In this document: one piece after another, positions 8,727-17,641 of the stretch
Numbering within the stretch: the stretch's first letter is position 1
How the letters are laid out: each line of letters opens with the position of its first letter
Assembly: GCF_014203025.1 (NCBI RefSeq)
Contig: NZ_JACHID010000008.1
Location: forward strand, 1 to 64,000
Direction: 5' to 3'
Length of the DNA: 64,000 nt
DNA from: Desulfurispira natronophila
Lineage (GTDB): Bacteria > Chrysiogenota > Chrysiogenetes > Chrysiogenales > Chrysiogenaceae
Position numbers and translations under genes: made by a program
Notes under the pieces: generated by a model
What the model saw: only the letters and a program-made list of their open reading frames with translations
Told to the model about the DNA's origin: nothing
Database searches by the model: none

Positions 8727-11390
8727 ATGGATTTCGCTGCGGCTAAAAAGAATTTTGAACTACAGGGTAAAACGTACACTATGTACGATATCAAAGAGCT
8801 GGAGGGTGCAGGAGTCGGTACCATTGATCGCCTTCCCTTCTCTGTTCGGATTCTGGTGGAAAATCTGCTGAGGAAGTATGATAACGGCGCAACGGTAACC
8901 GGTGATGCTGTAAAGGAGATTGTCAACTGGAAGCCACGCTACGACCGCCCCATGGAGATTGCCTACTACCCGGGGCGCGTTCTGATGCAAGACTTCACTG
9001 GTGTGCCAGGAATTGTTGATCTTGCTGCCATGCGGGATGCCATGAAGGAGTTGGGTAAGCAGCCATCCTTGATCAACCCCATCGTGCCGGTGGATATGGT
9101 AGTGGATCACTCAGTTCAGATTGATGCCTACGGTGAGCCAGATGCCCTGGAGCAGAATGTCTCCCGTGAATATGAGCGAAATGCTGAGCGCTATCGTCTA
9201 TTGAAGTGGGCTCAGAAGGCGTTTCACAATATTCGAATAGTTCCCCCAAATTCAGGTATCTGCCACCAGGTGAATCTGGAGTATCTGGGACAGGTGGCCA
9301 TGACCCAAACTAACGAAGCGGGCGAACTGGAAGTCTTTCCTGACAGCCTCGTAGGTACTGACTCTCACACCACTATGATTAATGGTATTGGTGTTATGGG
9401 TTGGGGTGTGGGTGGTATTGAAGCCGAAGCGGTTATGTTGGGGCAGCCCTACTACATGCCTATTCCGGAAGTGGTTGGGGTTAAATTGCACGGCAAACTG
9501 CAGGAAGGTGTTACGGCTACTGACCTCGTATTGCGTATAACTGAGCTTTTGCGTAAGCACAAGGTGGTAGAGAAATTTGTGGAGTTTTATGGTCCTGGTG
9601 TCAAAGAGCTCTCTGTGGTTGACCGTGCCACTATCGCCAACATGGCTCCCGAGTATGGCGCCACCATGGGCTTTTTCCCTGTTGATGAGAAGACACTGGA
9701 TTACCTGCGCCTGACCAACAGGAGTGAAGCCGCCGAGCTTACCGAGTATTACGCCAAGGAGCAGAAGCTCTTCTACTATGGAGACGAAGAGCCAGAGTAT
9801 AGCTCTGCCTTGGAAGTTGATATTTCAACCATAGTTCCCTCCATGGCCGGTCCGTCTCGCCCACAGGACCGGGTAGACCTGTCAGTCGTAGGTGAGCGCT
9901 TCCGTGAGTCCTTCGGAGGGGAGCAGGCCCGCAGTTTTGAGGTTACCGTCAAGGGAAAAAACAGCACTGTTGAGAATGGCAGTGTCGTTATTGCTTCCAT
10001 AACATCTTGTACGAATACGTCCAATCCCTCGGTAATGATTGCAGCTGGTCTGGTTGCCAAAAAGGCTGTGGCAAAGGGCCTGAAGGTCAAGCCTCATGTC
10101 AAGACAACACTGGCCCCTGGCTCAAAGGTAGTGACTCGTTACCTCAACAGCAGCGGTTTGCTGCATCATCTTGAGGCCTTAGGTTTTCATGTAGCTGCCT
10201 ATGGCTGTGCTACGTGTATCGGCAACAGTGGCCCGCTGGATCCTGCTGTTGAGAATGCCATTAAAGAAGGTGATCTGAGTGTTGCCTCGGTGCTTTCTGG
10301 AAACCGTAACTTTGAGGCAAGAGTGCATCAGAATGTCAAGGCCAACTTTCTGGCATCGCCACCTTTGGTTGTGCTCTATGCCCTGACCGGTCGAGTTGAC
10401 GTTGATATTACCGTCGAGCCGGTTGGGCAGGATCGAAACGGTCAGCCGGTTTACCTGAAGGACCTTTGGCCTAGCAACGAAGAGATCCAGGATGCCATGG
10501 AAGGGACAGTTTCTCCCCAGGTTTTTGCCCAAGAGTATGGAACCATTCTGGATGGAGACCACCATTGGCGCTCCCTGGAGGTAGCCCAAGGGGAGACCTT
10601 TCAGTGGGATGAGAATTCCACGTATATCCGCCGCCCCTCCTTTTTTGACGGCATAGGGGAGCAAAAAGAGATGCTGTCTGATCTTGAAGGGGCTCGAACT
10701 TTGTTGGCCCTGGGAGATTCAGTGACCACCGACCATATTTCGCCGGCGGGCAGTATTCCTGCTGAATATCCGGCTGGCAAGTACCTGGTTAGTCACGGTG
10801 TCAACCCGGAGGATTTTAACTCTTATGGTTCGCGGCGTGGCAATCACGAGGTGATGGTACGAGGGACCTTTGCCAACGTTCGCATCAAAAATGCCCTTGC
10901 CGCTGACAAGACCGGCAGCTGGACCTGTAAATACCCCAAGGGTAAATTGACCTACGTCTATGATGCTGCCATGGAGTATGCCTGGGAGGGCATACCTTTG
11001 GTTGTGTTGGGTGGTAAGGAGTACGGTACCGGCTCATCACGGGACTGGGCCGCCAAAGGCACATTCCTGTTGGGGGTGCGGGGAGTTATAACTGAATCTT
11101 TCGAGCGTATTCACCGCAGCAATCTGGTAGGTATGGGCGTGTTACCAATGGTATTCAAAGAAGGGGAGAGCTGGAAAAGCCTGGGGCTTACTGGCGAAGA
11201 AATACTTTCCGTCTATGGCATTGGAACCTTGGAGCCGGGTAAAGAGTTGCGCGTAGTGGCGGTGAAGCCCGATGGTAGCCAAAAAGAGTTCTTTGTCAAT
11301 GTCAGGGTGAATACCGATATTGAAGTGCAGTACCTCAAGTCCGGAGGCATTCTGGCCTATGTTCTTCAGCGCCTGGCAGCACGTAGTTGA
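8727..11390 (+). CDS. acnA: aconitate hydratase (AcnA/IRP1 type)
   Basis: Isomerises citrate to isocitrate in the TCA cycle using a [4Fe-4S] cluster. 887 residues is the standard AcnA length. The cluster cysteines lie in ITSCTNTSNPSV and GCATCIGNSGPL. SLVGTDSHTTMINGIGV and the C-terminal swivel motifs TDHISPAGSI and GSRRGNHEVM are present. It starts after GGAGG and is followed by its own terminator. It converges with citrate synthase, the preceding TCA step, but the two are not one operon. Confidence 0.97.
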   Translation: MDFAAAKKNFELQGKTYTMYDIKELEGAGVGTIDRLPFSVRILVENLLRKYDNGATVTGDAVKEIVNWKPRYDRPMEIAYYPGRVLMQDFTGVPGIVDLAAMRDAMKELGKQPSLINPIVPVDMVVDHSVQIDAYGEPDALEQNVSREYERNAERYRLLKWAQKAFHNIRIVPPNSGICHQVNLEYLGQVAMTQTNEAGELEVFPDSLVGTDSHTTMINGIGVMGWGVGGIEAEAVMLGQPYYMPIPEVVGVKLHGKLQEGVTATDLVLRITELLRKHKVVEKFVEFYGPGVKELSVVDRATIANMAPEYGATMGFFPVDEKTLDYLRLTNRSEAAELTEYYAKEQKLFYYGDEEPEYSSALEVDISTIVPSMAGPSRPQDRVDLSVVGERFRESFGGEQARSFEVTVKGKNSTVENGSVVIASITSCTNTSNPSVMIAAGLVAKKAVAKGLKVKPHVKTTLAPGSKVVTRYLNSSGLLHHLEALGFHVAAYGCATCIGNSGPLDPAVENAIKEGDLSVASVLSGNRNFEARVHQNVKANFLASPPLVVLYALTGRVDVDITVEPVGQDRNGQPVYLKDLWPSNEEIQDAMEGTVSPQVFAQEYGTILDGDHHWRSLEVAQGETFQWDENSTYIRRPSFFDGIGEQKEMLSDLEGARTLLALGDSVTTDHISPAGSIPAEYPAGKYLVSHGVNPEDFNSYGSRRGNHEVMVRGTFANVRIKNALAADKTGSWTCKYPKGKLTYVYDAAMEYAWEGIPLVVLGGKEYGTGSSRDWAAKGTFLLGVRGVITESFERIHRSNLVGMGVLPMVFKEGESWKSLGLTGEEILSVYGIGTLEPGKELRVVAVKPDGSQKEFFVNVRVNTDIEVQYLKSGGILAYVLQRLAARS

Positions 11391-11413
11391 TGCAGGCTAC
11401 GACTTTTTTGGCA

Positions 11414-11440
11414 AAAAAACTGGTAGCTGCACAGTTTTTT
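11414..11440 (+). terminator. acnA terminator
   Basis: Inverted repeat AAAAAACTG / CAGTTTTTT with a 9-nt loop ending in a T run, 24 bp after the acnA stop. Confidence 0.65.
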
Positions 11441-11589
11441 ATGCATCTACCGTTCATTATCCAGGTTCACCATGTAGTCAAAATGCGGTAAAGACAAACT
11501 GGTGACATATAGATGGATATGCCAGAGCCCCGTGGCAAGCCTGTGCTGCGGGGCGCTTCTCTATGGTTTGATAGCAATATGCACGAAGA

Positions 11590-11616
11590 AGCCCCCGCTG
11601 CTTTGCAGCGGGGGCT
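11590..11616. terminator. GC-rich terminator between acnA and citrate synthase
   Basis: Perfect 12-bp inverted repeat (AGCCCCCGCTGC / GCAGCGGGGGCT) with a TTT loop, just past the citrate synthase stop. It is very stable but has only short T tracts. It probably ends the minus-strand citrate synthase transcript and backs up acnA termination. Confidence 0.75.
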
Positions 11617-11659
11617 TAAGGTGTGTATGTGTTTTACTGTTGTGTCTGCTTGTTGGGTA

Positions 11660-12970
11660 TTAGCCCTTGGCAGCCATTTCTTCCAGCATTTCGGTGGTTA
11701 CTGATTTTGGGCGCTCGATGGGGTATCCGAGGGCGCGGTCCCAAGTGATGTTGGCGAGAACGCCGATGGCGCGACCGATACCGAAGAGTACCGTGTAGAA
11801 GTCGTACTCGGTAACACCGTAGTACCACTGGATAACACCAGACTGAGCGTCGACGTTGGGCCAAGGGTTCTTGGCTTTACCTTGCTCCAGCAGGATATCA
11901 GGTGCAACTTCGTAGATCATGCTAACAAGCTTGAACAAGGGGTAGTCCTTGAGGCCATCGTTCTCAAGGCAGAATTGACGCTGGGCAGTGTAACGTGGGT
12001 CGGTTTTACGCAGAACGGCGTGACCGTAACCGGGGATAACCTGGCCGCTGTTAAGGGTGTCCCACAGGGCCTTCTGTACTGCTTCCTTAGTAGGCTCTTG
12101 TCCGCCGAGCTTATCCATGAAGTTCTGGGTCCAGCGCAGCACTTCCTCGTTGGCAAGGCCGTGGAGGGGGCCAGCCAAACCGTTGATGCCAGCCGAGAGG
12201 GAGTAGTATGCGTCAGAAAGGGCGGAGGCTACCAGGTGGGTAGTGTGGGCTGAGACGTTGCCTGACTCATGGTCGGAGTGCAGGATGAAGTACATGCGAG
12301 CAACGTCATCGTAAGGCTCTTCGACGCCCATCATGTGGGCGAAGTTTCCGCCAAAGTCCAAGTCGGGGTTGGAAGGAATGTGCTGGTCGCCTTTGTACTT
12401 CATGCGGTAGATGTAAGCGCCGATGGCAGGCAGCTTGGCCAGCAGATCGGTGCACTCTTCGTACATAGGCTTCCAGGCTTCCATTTTGTTGAACTGGCCG
12501 CTTTTGTAATAGGCGGAGAACTTTGATTCACGCTGCATGGCAACGATAGCAGCCGAGAACATAGCCATAGGGTGAGAGTCGCGGGGCATGGCACGCAGCA
12601 GGTCAATTACGTACTGGGGTACTGTGGAGCGGGCCTTGAAGTCGGCGATGACTTCTTCTGCCTCTGCTGCTGTGGGAGCTTCCCCTGTAAGGAGGAAATA
12701 CCAGAAGGCTTCTACAGAAGGGTATTGCTTGCCAGGAACCTTGGGCAGGCAGTCGAAGGTCTCGTCAATTGTTTTTCCACGGAAGCGAATACCTTCCTGA
12801 GGGTCAAGGTAAGAAATATCAGTCACCAGACACTTGACGCCGCGTGCGCCGCCAATAGCCTGCTCAATAGTGACTTCACCGATTTTTACATTACCATGTT
12901 CTTTCATGAGCTTTGTGGTACGGGGACGATGCTCCTGAATCTTCTGTTCCAGCTTCTCTTTCAAACCCAT
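11660..12970 (-). CDS. gltA: citrate synthase, mitochondrial/eukaryotic type
   Basis: Condenses acetyl-CoA and oxaloacetate to citrate. The sequence follows the eukaryotic (mitochondrial) form rather than the E. coli hexameric form. It has catalytic His in GPLHGLANEEVLRW, His in GYGHAVLRKTDPR and Asp in NVDAQSGVIQWYYG (NVDAHSGV in mitochondria). The ATG at 12970 sits behind AGGAGG; an in-frame upstream ATG would add 22 unlikely residues. At 436 residues it matches the mature mitochondrial enzyme. A promoter and a palindromic operator candidate lie upstream. Known family fact: Geobacter and relatives carry such eukaryotic-like citrate synthases. Confidence 0.96.
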   Translation of the reverse strand: MGLKEKLEQKIQEHRPRTTKLMKEHGNVKIGEVTIEQAIGGARGVKCLVTDISYLDPQEGIRFRGKTIDETFDCLPKVPGKQYPSVEAFWYFLLTGEAPTAAEAEEVIADFKARSTVPQYVIDLLRAMPRDSHPMAMFSAAIVAMQRESKFSAYYKSGQFNKMEAWKPMYEECTDLLAKLPAIGAYIYRMKYKGDQHIPSNPDLDFGGNFAHMMGVEEPYDDVARMYFILHSDHESGNVSAHTTHLVASALSDAYYSLSAGINGLAGPLHGLANEEVLRWTQNFMDKLGGQEPTKEAVQKALWDTLNSGQVIPGYGHAVLRKTDPRYTAQRQFCLENDGLKDYPLFKLVSMIYEVAPDILLEQGKAKNPWPNVDAQSGVIQWYYGVTEYDFYTVLFGIGRAIGVLANITWDRALGYPIERPKSVTTEMLEEMAAKG

Positions 12971-13052
12971 AAAGGCCTCCTTGAAATAAAAAGTATGTTT
13001 ATAAACCCAAACAGCATTACGCTGTTTAACCAGCACTTCTCACAGGCGAACT

Positions 13053-13063
13053 GTGTATACAAT
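13053..13063. promoter_or_regulatory. candidate GntR-type operator over the citrate synthase start site
   Basis: GTGTATACAAT contains the perfect palindrome TGTATACA. It lies just downstream of the predicted -10, about where transcription should start, so a bound protein would block initiation. The same 11 bases occur, inverted, at 19879-19889 upstream of the GntR/FCD regulator. Function is inferred. Confidence 0.5.
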
Positions 13064-13069
13064 ACTTAC

Positions 13070-13097
13070 AATATACTAAGGGTGACTTGGGTTGCAA
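13070..13097 (-). promoter_or_regulatory. predicted sigma-70 promoter of citrate synthase
   Basis: On the minus strand TTGCAA (13097-13092) and TATATT (13075-13070) are separated by 16 bp. This is a fair -35/-10 match, placed about 100 bp upstream of the start codon. Confidence 0.55.
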
Positions 13098-13211
13098 GAG
13101 ATATTTGAGATTCCGTTTTATTTTTTTATCCCCCTTGGTTTTTCATGGTGGAGTGTACTACTATAGGAACTATGAGGGTTTCGTGGACAATGATAGTCAA
13201 GGGGAGTGATC

Positions 13212-13616
13212 GTGAGTATAACTCGTTGGGACCCATTGCATAACCTGGTTTTTCTCCATGACCGGATGAACCTGTTCTACGAAGAGTTGCAGGCCCGGGA
13301 TCGTAGTGGAGCCTGGGATTATACCCATAGCTGGCAACCAGCTGTTGATATTATTGCATGCTCAAAATGCTATACGGTAGACATCAGCTTGCCAGGGGTA
13401 GCGGTTGGTAGTATTACACTGGAAATCAATGACAATACTCTCTACGTCTCTGGTAAGCGCAACTCTTGTAGCAACGCTGCGCTTACCTGCCTGCGCCTTG
13501 AGCGTGAGCAGGGAGATTTTTTTCGCGCTATTGAGTTGGAGCGTCCAATATGCGAGCAGAGTATTAGCACCGAGCATCTGGACGGTATTCTGCGCATTGT
13601 GCTGCAGCACAAGTAG
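13212..13616 (+). CDS. Hsp20/alpha-crystallin family small heat shock protein
   Basis: A 134-residue ATP-independent holdase chaperone. The GTG at 13212 lies 5 nt after AGGGGAG; a GTG two codons upstream falls inside the Shine-Dalgarno sequence. The alpha-crystallin domain begins near WQPAVDIIACSKCYTVDISLPGV and shows the NDNTLYVSGKR strand, but lacks the usual long tail. The IxI C-terminal motif is poorly kept (LRIVLQHK). I found no CIRCE element or sigma-32 promoter upstream. Confidence 0.82.
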   Translation: MSITRWDPLHNLVFLHDRMNLFYEELQARDRSGAWDYTHSWQPAVDIIACSKCYTVDISLPGVAVGSITLEINDNTLYVSGKRNSCSNAALTCLRLEREQGDFFRAIELERPICEQSISTEHLDGILRIVLQHK

Positions 13617-13742
13617 AAAAAGTTTCTGTTCAGAGCAGCTTTTGTCAACGCGCACCGTAAAACCCTATCCCTATAGGGTGGGGATATAAGGTGCTGACTG
13701 CGGCAGCAGTCATGGTTTCTCTCTTGACCAGGAGATCAGTAC

Positions 13743-14381
13743 GTGATTCTTGTAGCTATAGCCAGCGAGCTTGAGTATCGCCAGCTTCCTTCCTTTGAAG
13801 ATGACACTGTTCACAGCGCAGTGGTGGGAGTGGGTAAGGCCGCCAGCGCCGCCGCTACAACCCGCTTGATTCAGGAGCTCTCACCCAAGCTGGTTGTCAG
13901 TGCTGGTATCGGAGGGTATTTGGGTCTTCGCCTCAGGATTGGTGATATCGCAGTGGTTGTTGATGATTTTCTGGCTGATGAGGGAGTTTATGGTCCAGGT
14001 GGTTTTTTCCATTTTGATACTTTAGGCTTTATGCAGTGTCGTTGGCAGACTTCGTTGAGCACTGCGGGCATTCCTCTTCCTGTTGAGCCTTTCCGGGTAG
14101 AGTTTTGTCGAGGAGCGACGGTAAGCTCCACGACTGGCTGCCAGGATTTGGCTCGCAAGCGCTACGGCGATTGGGATGGCGGTGTTTGCGAAAGTATGGA
14201 GGGGGCTGCCATTGCTCAGGCCTGTGCCGCTGCTGGTGTGCCATGGATTGGTGTGCGCGCCATCAGCAACTATCTCGAGGATCGGGATATGAGTCGCTGG
14301 GATATACCCATTGCCATGGAAAGCCTGGGGTCCTACCTGCCCCAGTGTTTGGCATTTTTTCAAGCTTCCCAGTGCCGCTGA
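13743..14381 (+). CDS. mqnB: futalosine hydrolase
   Basis: Hydrolyses futalosine to dehypoxanthine futalosine and hypoxanthine in the menaquinone futalosine pathway. 212 residues with the nucleosidase/phosphorylase-1 fold: VVSAGIGGYLG and the ESMEGAAIAQACAAAGVPW motif (catalytic-site Glu/Met), then RAISNYLEDRDM. The start is a GTG after CAGGAG. mqnD follows 83 bp later, which supports this assignment over a general MTA/SAH nucleosidase. Confidence 0.9.
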   Translation: MILVAIASELEYRQLPSFEDDTVHSAVVGVGKAASAAATTRLIQELSPKLVVSAGIGGYLGLRLRIGDIAVVVDDFLADEGVYGPGGFFHFDTLGFMQCRWQTSLSTAGIPLPVEPFRVEFCRGATVSSTTGCQDLARKRYGDWDGGVCESMEGAAIAQACAAAGVPWIGVRAISNYLEDRDMSRWDIPIAMESLGSYLPQCLAFFQASQCR

Positions 14382-14464
14382 GCGTTGCTGTGTCATAAAA
14401 ACACTTCTTCTCTGTGTTTTCCTTGTCGGTTTGATTCATCGCGAATGTCTGTAAAGGATAGTAA

Positions 14465-15280
14465 ATGTCTAAGCCAACTCTTAAGCTGGGCATTAGTCCC
14501 TGCCCTAACGATACTTATATATTTCATCACCTTCTGCAGTATGGTCATGGTGACTTTGAGCTGGATGTTGAGTTTCACGATATAGATGATCTCAATCGCC
14601 TTTGCAGTGAAGATTACTTTGATGTTGCCAAAGTTTCCTGTGCGCTGCTGGCAGATGTCAGTGATCGCTACGGTTTATTGCGCAGTGGCGGTGCCTTGGG
14701 GCGTGGATGCGGGCCACTGTTAGTGGCTAATGAGTCACGCACTCTGCAGGCAGGTGACTGTGTTCTTTCTCCCGGGTCTCGCACAACGGCTCAGTTGTTG
14801 TTGCAGCGCTACGCCCAGGTGCCTGTTACTGTTCGCTCAGTCCTTTTTAGCGAGATTATTCCCCAGCTTAGGCAGGGGCAGGGAGATCTTGGTCTGCTGA
14901 TTCACGAGAGTCGTTTCACTTATCGGGACTATGGGTTGTGCCTGGTGGAAGACCTAGGGAGCTGGTGGGAGTCTCTTACCGGTGTTCCTATTCCGTTAGG
15001 GGGGCTTGTGGCTCGCCGAAGCCTGCCGGGCGCTATCGTTCGCAGCTTGCAGCAGGCTGTTGTCGAAAGTGTCCGGCAAGCTCACCGCAAGCCGCAGGAA
15101 ACTATAGGCTTTTGTGCTCGCTATGCACAGGAGATGGCTCCGGATGTTATGGCTCAACATATTGCTTTGTATGTGAATGACTACTCGTTGGATATTGGCA
15201 CAGAAGGCAAAAAGGCACTCTCTTTTCTGCTTTACGGTGATCACGAAGCTCCGGCAGTTTACTTGTGGGAGTACTCATGA
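14465..15280 (+). CDS. mqnD: 1,4-dihydroxy-6-naphthoate synthase
   Basis: Converts cyclic dehypoxanthinyl futalosine to 1,4-dihydroxy-6-naphthoate for menaquinone. 271 residues with the MqnA/MqnD periplasmic-binding-protein-like fold. It opens with the diagnostic LGISPCPNDTYIFH. GRGCGPLLV and LSPGSRTTAQLLL are further conserved blocks. It overlaps rlmB by ATGA, so the two are translationally coupled. mqnA, mqnC and mqnE are not in the window. Confidence 0.94.
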   Translation: MSKPTLKLGISPCPNDTYIFHHLLQYGHGDFELDVEFHDIDDLNRLCSEDYFDVAKVSCALLADVSDRYGLLRSGGALGRGCGPLLVANESRTLQAGDCVLSPGSRTTAQLLLQRYAQVPVTVRSVLFSEIIPQLRQGQGDLGLLIHESRFTYRDYGLCLVEDLGSWWESLTGVPIPLGGLVARRSLPGAIVRSLQQAVVESVRQAHRKPQETIGFCARYAQEMAPDVMAQHIALYVNDYSLDIGTEGKKALSFLLYGDHEAPAVYLWEYS

Positions 15281-15966
15281 ATATCAGTGGTGTTAACAGT
15301 GTCGTGGAGGCCCTGGCAGGGCAAGTACATGTGGAGAAAGTTTTTCTTTGTCGTAAATTGCCGAAGGTGGAGCAGGCTGCGCAGGACGCCCAGGTTCCTG
15401 TCAAGCGGCTGGCAAAAGAGAAATTGGACCAGCTTTTTGGCCCGAACCATCAGGGGGTAGGCGCTGTCATCAGCGCCGTGAAGCTTTGCCACAGTTCGGA
15501 TATCTTGGCCTCAGCCAATTGCATTGTTCTGGGTGACCGTATACAGGATCCCGGAAACCTGGGGGCAATGGTGCGCAGTTGTGCTGCCTTTGGTGCGGAC
15601 CTTATTCTCAGTGAGCACCAGTCGTCTCCGGTTAACGAAACGGTGGTCAAGGCCAGCGCCGGGACCATTCATCAGGTGCGAATTGCTCGTGTTGCTAACC
15701 TGGCCCAGATTTTACAGCAGTGCAAGGATAATGGTTTCTGGACTACGGCTTTGGCTGGCGAAGGAGCTCCCTTGCACTCATTGCACCTGCAAGGCAAAGT
15801 CGTTTTGGTGGTTGGTAACGAAGGTTCAGGCGTCAAAGATATTCTCCTGCGCCAGGCGGACCATGTGGGAGCCATACCGATGGTTGCCGGAGTGGAGAGC
15901 CTTAATGTCTCAGCAGCGTTAGCTATTGCACTGTATGAGTGTCGGAGGCAGTGTGGCTTCCAGTGA
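15277..15966 (+). CDS. rlmB: TrmH/SpoU family RNA 2'-O-methyltransferase (RlmB-like)
   Basis: Probably methylates G2251 of 23S rRNA using S-adenosylmethionine. The ATG at 15277 overlaps the mqnD stop. Residues 1-70 form the L30e-like substrate-binding domain. The SPOUT knot domain shows motif 1 (DPGNLGAMVRS), motif 2 (LVVGNEGSGV) and motif 3 (VESLNVSAALAIALYE). 229 residues fits RlmB. TrmH-like tRNA specificity cannot be excluded. Confidence 0.88.
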   Translation: MNISGVNSVVEALAGQVHVEKVFLCRKLPKVEQAAQDAQVPVKRLAKEKLDQLFGPNHQGVGAVISAVKLCHSSDILASANCIVLGDRIQDPGNLGAMVRSCAAFGADLILSEHQSSPVNETVVKASAGTIHQVRIARVANLAQILQQCKDNGFWTTALAGEGAPLHSLHLQGKVVLVVGNEGSGVKDILLRQADHVGAIPMVAGVESLNVSAALAIALYECRRQCGFQ

Positions 15967-16621
15967 GCTTACTGTTGAAATTAGCGATTTGTCCCATGTG
16001 CGTCGCTTACTGCAGTCTGGCCAGAGCACACCACACCTGCCGCCTGAGTTTGTAGAGCAGGCCGCTCAGATGGGTGTGCCGGCCCTTGATTCGTCGGCGA
16101 TGCCAGTGCTTACCCAATTAGTGCGATTAACCAGGCCTGTCAGGGTGCTGGAGATTGGGACTGGTGCCGGTTTTTCCACCTGGGCGCTGTTGGAGGGGTG
16201 CTGTCCCGCTCGCATAGAGAAGCTTACCAGCATCGAATGGAACCGTGATCGGCATGACTTTGCGGCGCAGCTTTTGGCCAGACACCCCCTGGCAGATCGC
16301 CTGGATCTGGTTTGCAGCAATGCCCTTGATTTTTTGCCAATGATTGATGAAACCTGCGACTTTGTCTTTATCGACGCCATTAAGCGTCACTACCCCATTT
16401 ACTTGGAATTGATATCCGGACTCAAGTGGACTACGGCAGTGTTCGATAACATAATAGGACGAGGGTCCCACGCCAAGCCACCTGCCGAAATTATTCCACA
16501 ACGTCGCGCCGCAACAGGGGATATGGAGCGTTTCTTACGCCACGTTGCCGAGGATGCAGGTATGCACGCCTGTGTTATTCCGGTGGGCGATGGCTTGTTG
16601 ACGTTGAGCCGCACATACTGA
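15953..16621 (+). CDS. class I SAM-dependent O-methyltransferase
   Basis: About 222 residues of the Methyltransf_3 (COMT/YrrM) family. The SAM-binding motif is VLEIGTGAGFSTWALL, and the metal/acid motif is DFVFIDAIKRHY. I prefer the GTG at 15953 because GGAGG lies 4 nt before it; an ATG at 15935 lacks a ribosome binding site. Either start overlaps rlmB. The nearest known role is tRNA wobble-uridine methylation (TrmR), which would fit the RNA-modifying neighbour, but small-molecule substrates are possible. Confidence 0.8.
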   Translation: MASSELTVEISDLSHVRRLLQSGQSTPHLPPEFVEQAAQMGVPALDSSAMPVLTQLVRLTRPVRVLEIGTGAGFSTWALLEGCCPARIEKLTSIEWNRDRHDFAAQLLARHPLADRLDLVCSNALDFLPMIDETCDFVFIDAIKRHYPIYLELISGLKWTTAVFDNIIGRGSHAKPPAEIIPQRRAATGDMERFLRHVAEDAGMHACVIPVGDGLLTLSRTY

Positions 16622-16642
16622 AGTAAGAGCCGAGGAAGATCC

Positions 16643-17578
16643 ATGATGAGCCAGAGTCCCTCCAGTCCAGGCAATGAAGACTTGCAAGGGAGTTCTCCCT
16701 TGTTTCACCAGGACGTTCTCAAGCATACGGCCTTGGGGCATTTTAGCGCTTCTGGGGATAGTCTGCGTGACTATTTGCGGCGCATTAGTAAGCTGCCCCT
16801 GCTGAGTGCCGACGAAGAAAAGGCTTTGGCTCGGCGCATTGCCAAAGGTGACCGGGAAGCCTATCGCATTTTGGTGGAGTCCAATTTGCGTTTTGTGGTG
16901 AAGGTGTCCATGAAGTACAGGGATATTGGGATCAACCTGTTGGATCTGATTAATGAAGGCAACGTGGGTTTGTTGGAAGCTGCCCGGCGCTTTGACCCTG
17001 AGCGGGGTACCAGGTTTATTACTTACGCTGTATGGTGGATTAAGCAGTCAATTATTCAGGCAATAATAGCCACGAGCAATACGGTGCGATTGCCGGGGAA
17101 GCAGGCTCGTTACGCCAATAAAATTAATGTGGCTAAGCGGGATTTTGCTCGTGACCATGATGGGCGCGAGCCTACAGAGAAAGAGCTGCTGGATGAGTAC
17201 GGGCTGGATACCAGTAATGTAGAGGATATTCTGCGTGCTACCCGCTCCTATGTCAGTCTGGATAATCCTATCGCTGAGGGTGATGATCGCACCCTCAAGG
17301 ACACTCTGGAAAATCCGCCTGAGGCTTCAACGGAGGAAGAGTTTATTCGCCGCAAGGTAGCCGAGGAAATTCGGGAGATACTCACCGAGCTGGAGGTGCG
17401 TGATGCCACAGTGGTTGATATGCGCTTTGGCATAACAGAAGGAGTTCCTCAGACCTTGGAAGAGGTTGGGACTCAGTTGGCGCTCTCCAAGGAGCGGGTC
17501 CGACAGATAGAGGAGCGAGCCCTCAAGCGCCTGCGGCGCAAGGCGTTGAATCGCAAGCTTTTTGAATACCTGCAGTGA
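16643..17578 (+). CDS. sigma-70 family RNA polymerase sigma factor (group 2-like)
   Basis: 311 residues. After a roughly 30-residue variable N-terminus come region 1.2 (DYLRRISKLPLLSADEEKAL), region 2 (ESNLRFVVKVSMKYR through TYAVWWIKQSI), region 3 and region 4.2 (QTLEEVGTQLALSKERVRQIEERAL). The intact 2.3/2.4 aromatic core and 4.2 helix-turn-helix resemble RpoD/RpoS rather than RpoH, FliA or ECF types. It lacks region 1.1, so it is more likely an RpoS-like alternative factor than the housekeeping one. It is last in the mqnB-to-sigma run and is followed by a large hairpin. Confidence 0.87.
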   Translation: MMSQSPSSPGNEDLQGSSPLFHQDVLKHTALGHFSASGDSLRDYLRRISKLPLLSADEEKALARRIAKGDREAYRILVESNLRFVVKVSMKYRDIGINLLDLINEGNVGLLEAARRFDPERGTRFITYAVWWIKQSIIQAIIATSNTVRLPGKQARYANKINVAKRDFARDHDGREPTEKELLDEYGLDTSNVEDILRATRSYVSLDNPIAEGDDRTLKDTLENPPEASTEEEFIRRKVAEEIREILTELEVRDATVVDMRFGITEGVPQTLEEVGTQLALSKERVRQIEERALKRLRRKALNRKLFEYLQ

Positions 17579-17586
17579 TTTTTAAT

Positions 17587-17633
17587 TGAAGTTTCGGCGC
17601 GCCAGGGTTGGGGCCTTGCGTACCGAAACTTCA
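17587..17633. terminator. hairpin after the sigma factor gene
   Basis: Perfect 11-bp inverted repeat TGAAGTTTCGG / CCGAAACTTCA with a 25-nt loop between convergent genes. There is no clear T run, so termination is likely but not certain. Confidence 0.55.
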
Positions 17634-17641
17634 ACTATGCG

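Noticed and set aside
13100-13205. Heat shock operator (CIRCE) or sigma-32 promoter before the Hsp20 gene
   Set aside because: No TTAGCACTC repeat and no CTTGAA/CCCCAT pair could be found.
16643-17578. RpoH (heat shock sigma) assignment for the sigma factor near the Hsp20 gene
   Set aside because: Regions 2.4 and 4.2 follow RpoD/RpoS, and the RpoH-specific box is not visible. The proximity to Hsp20 alone is weak.
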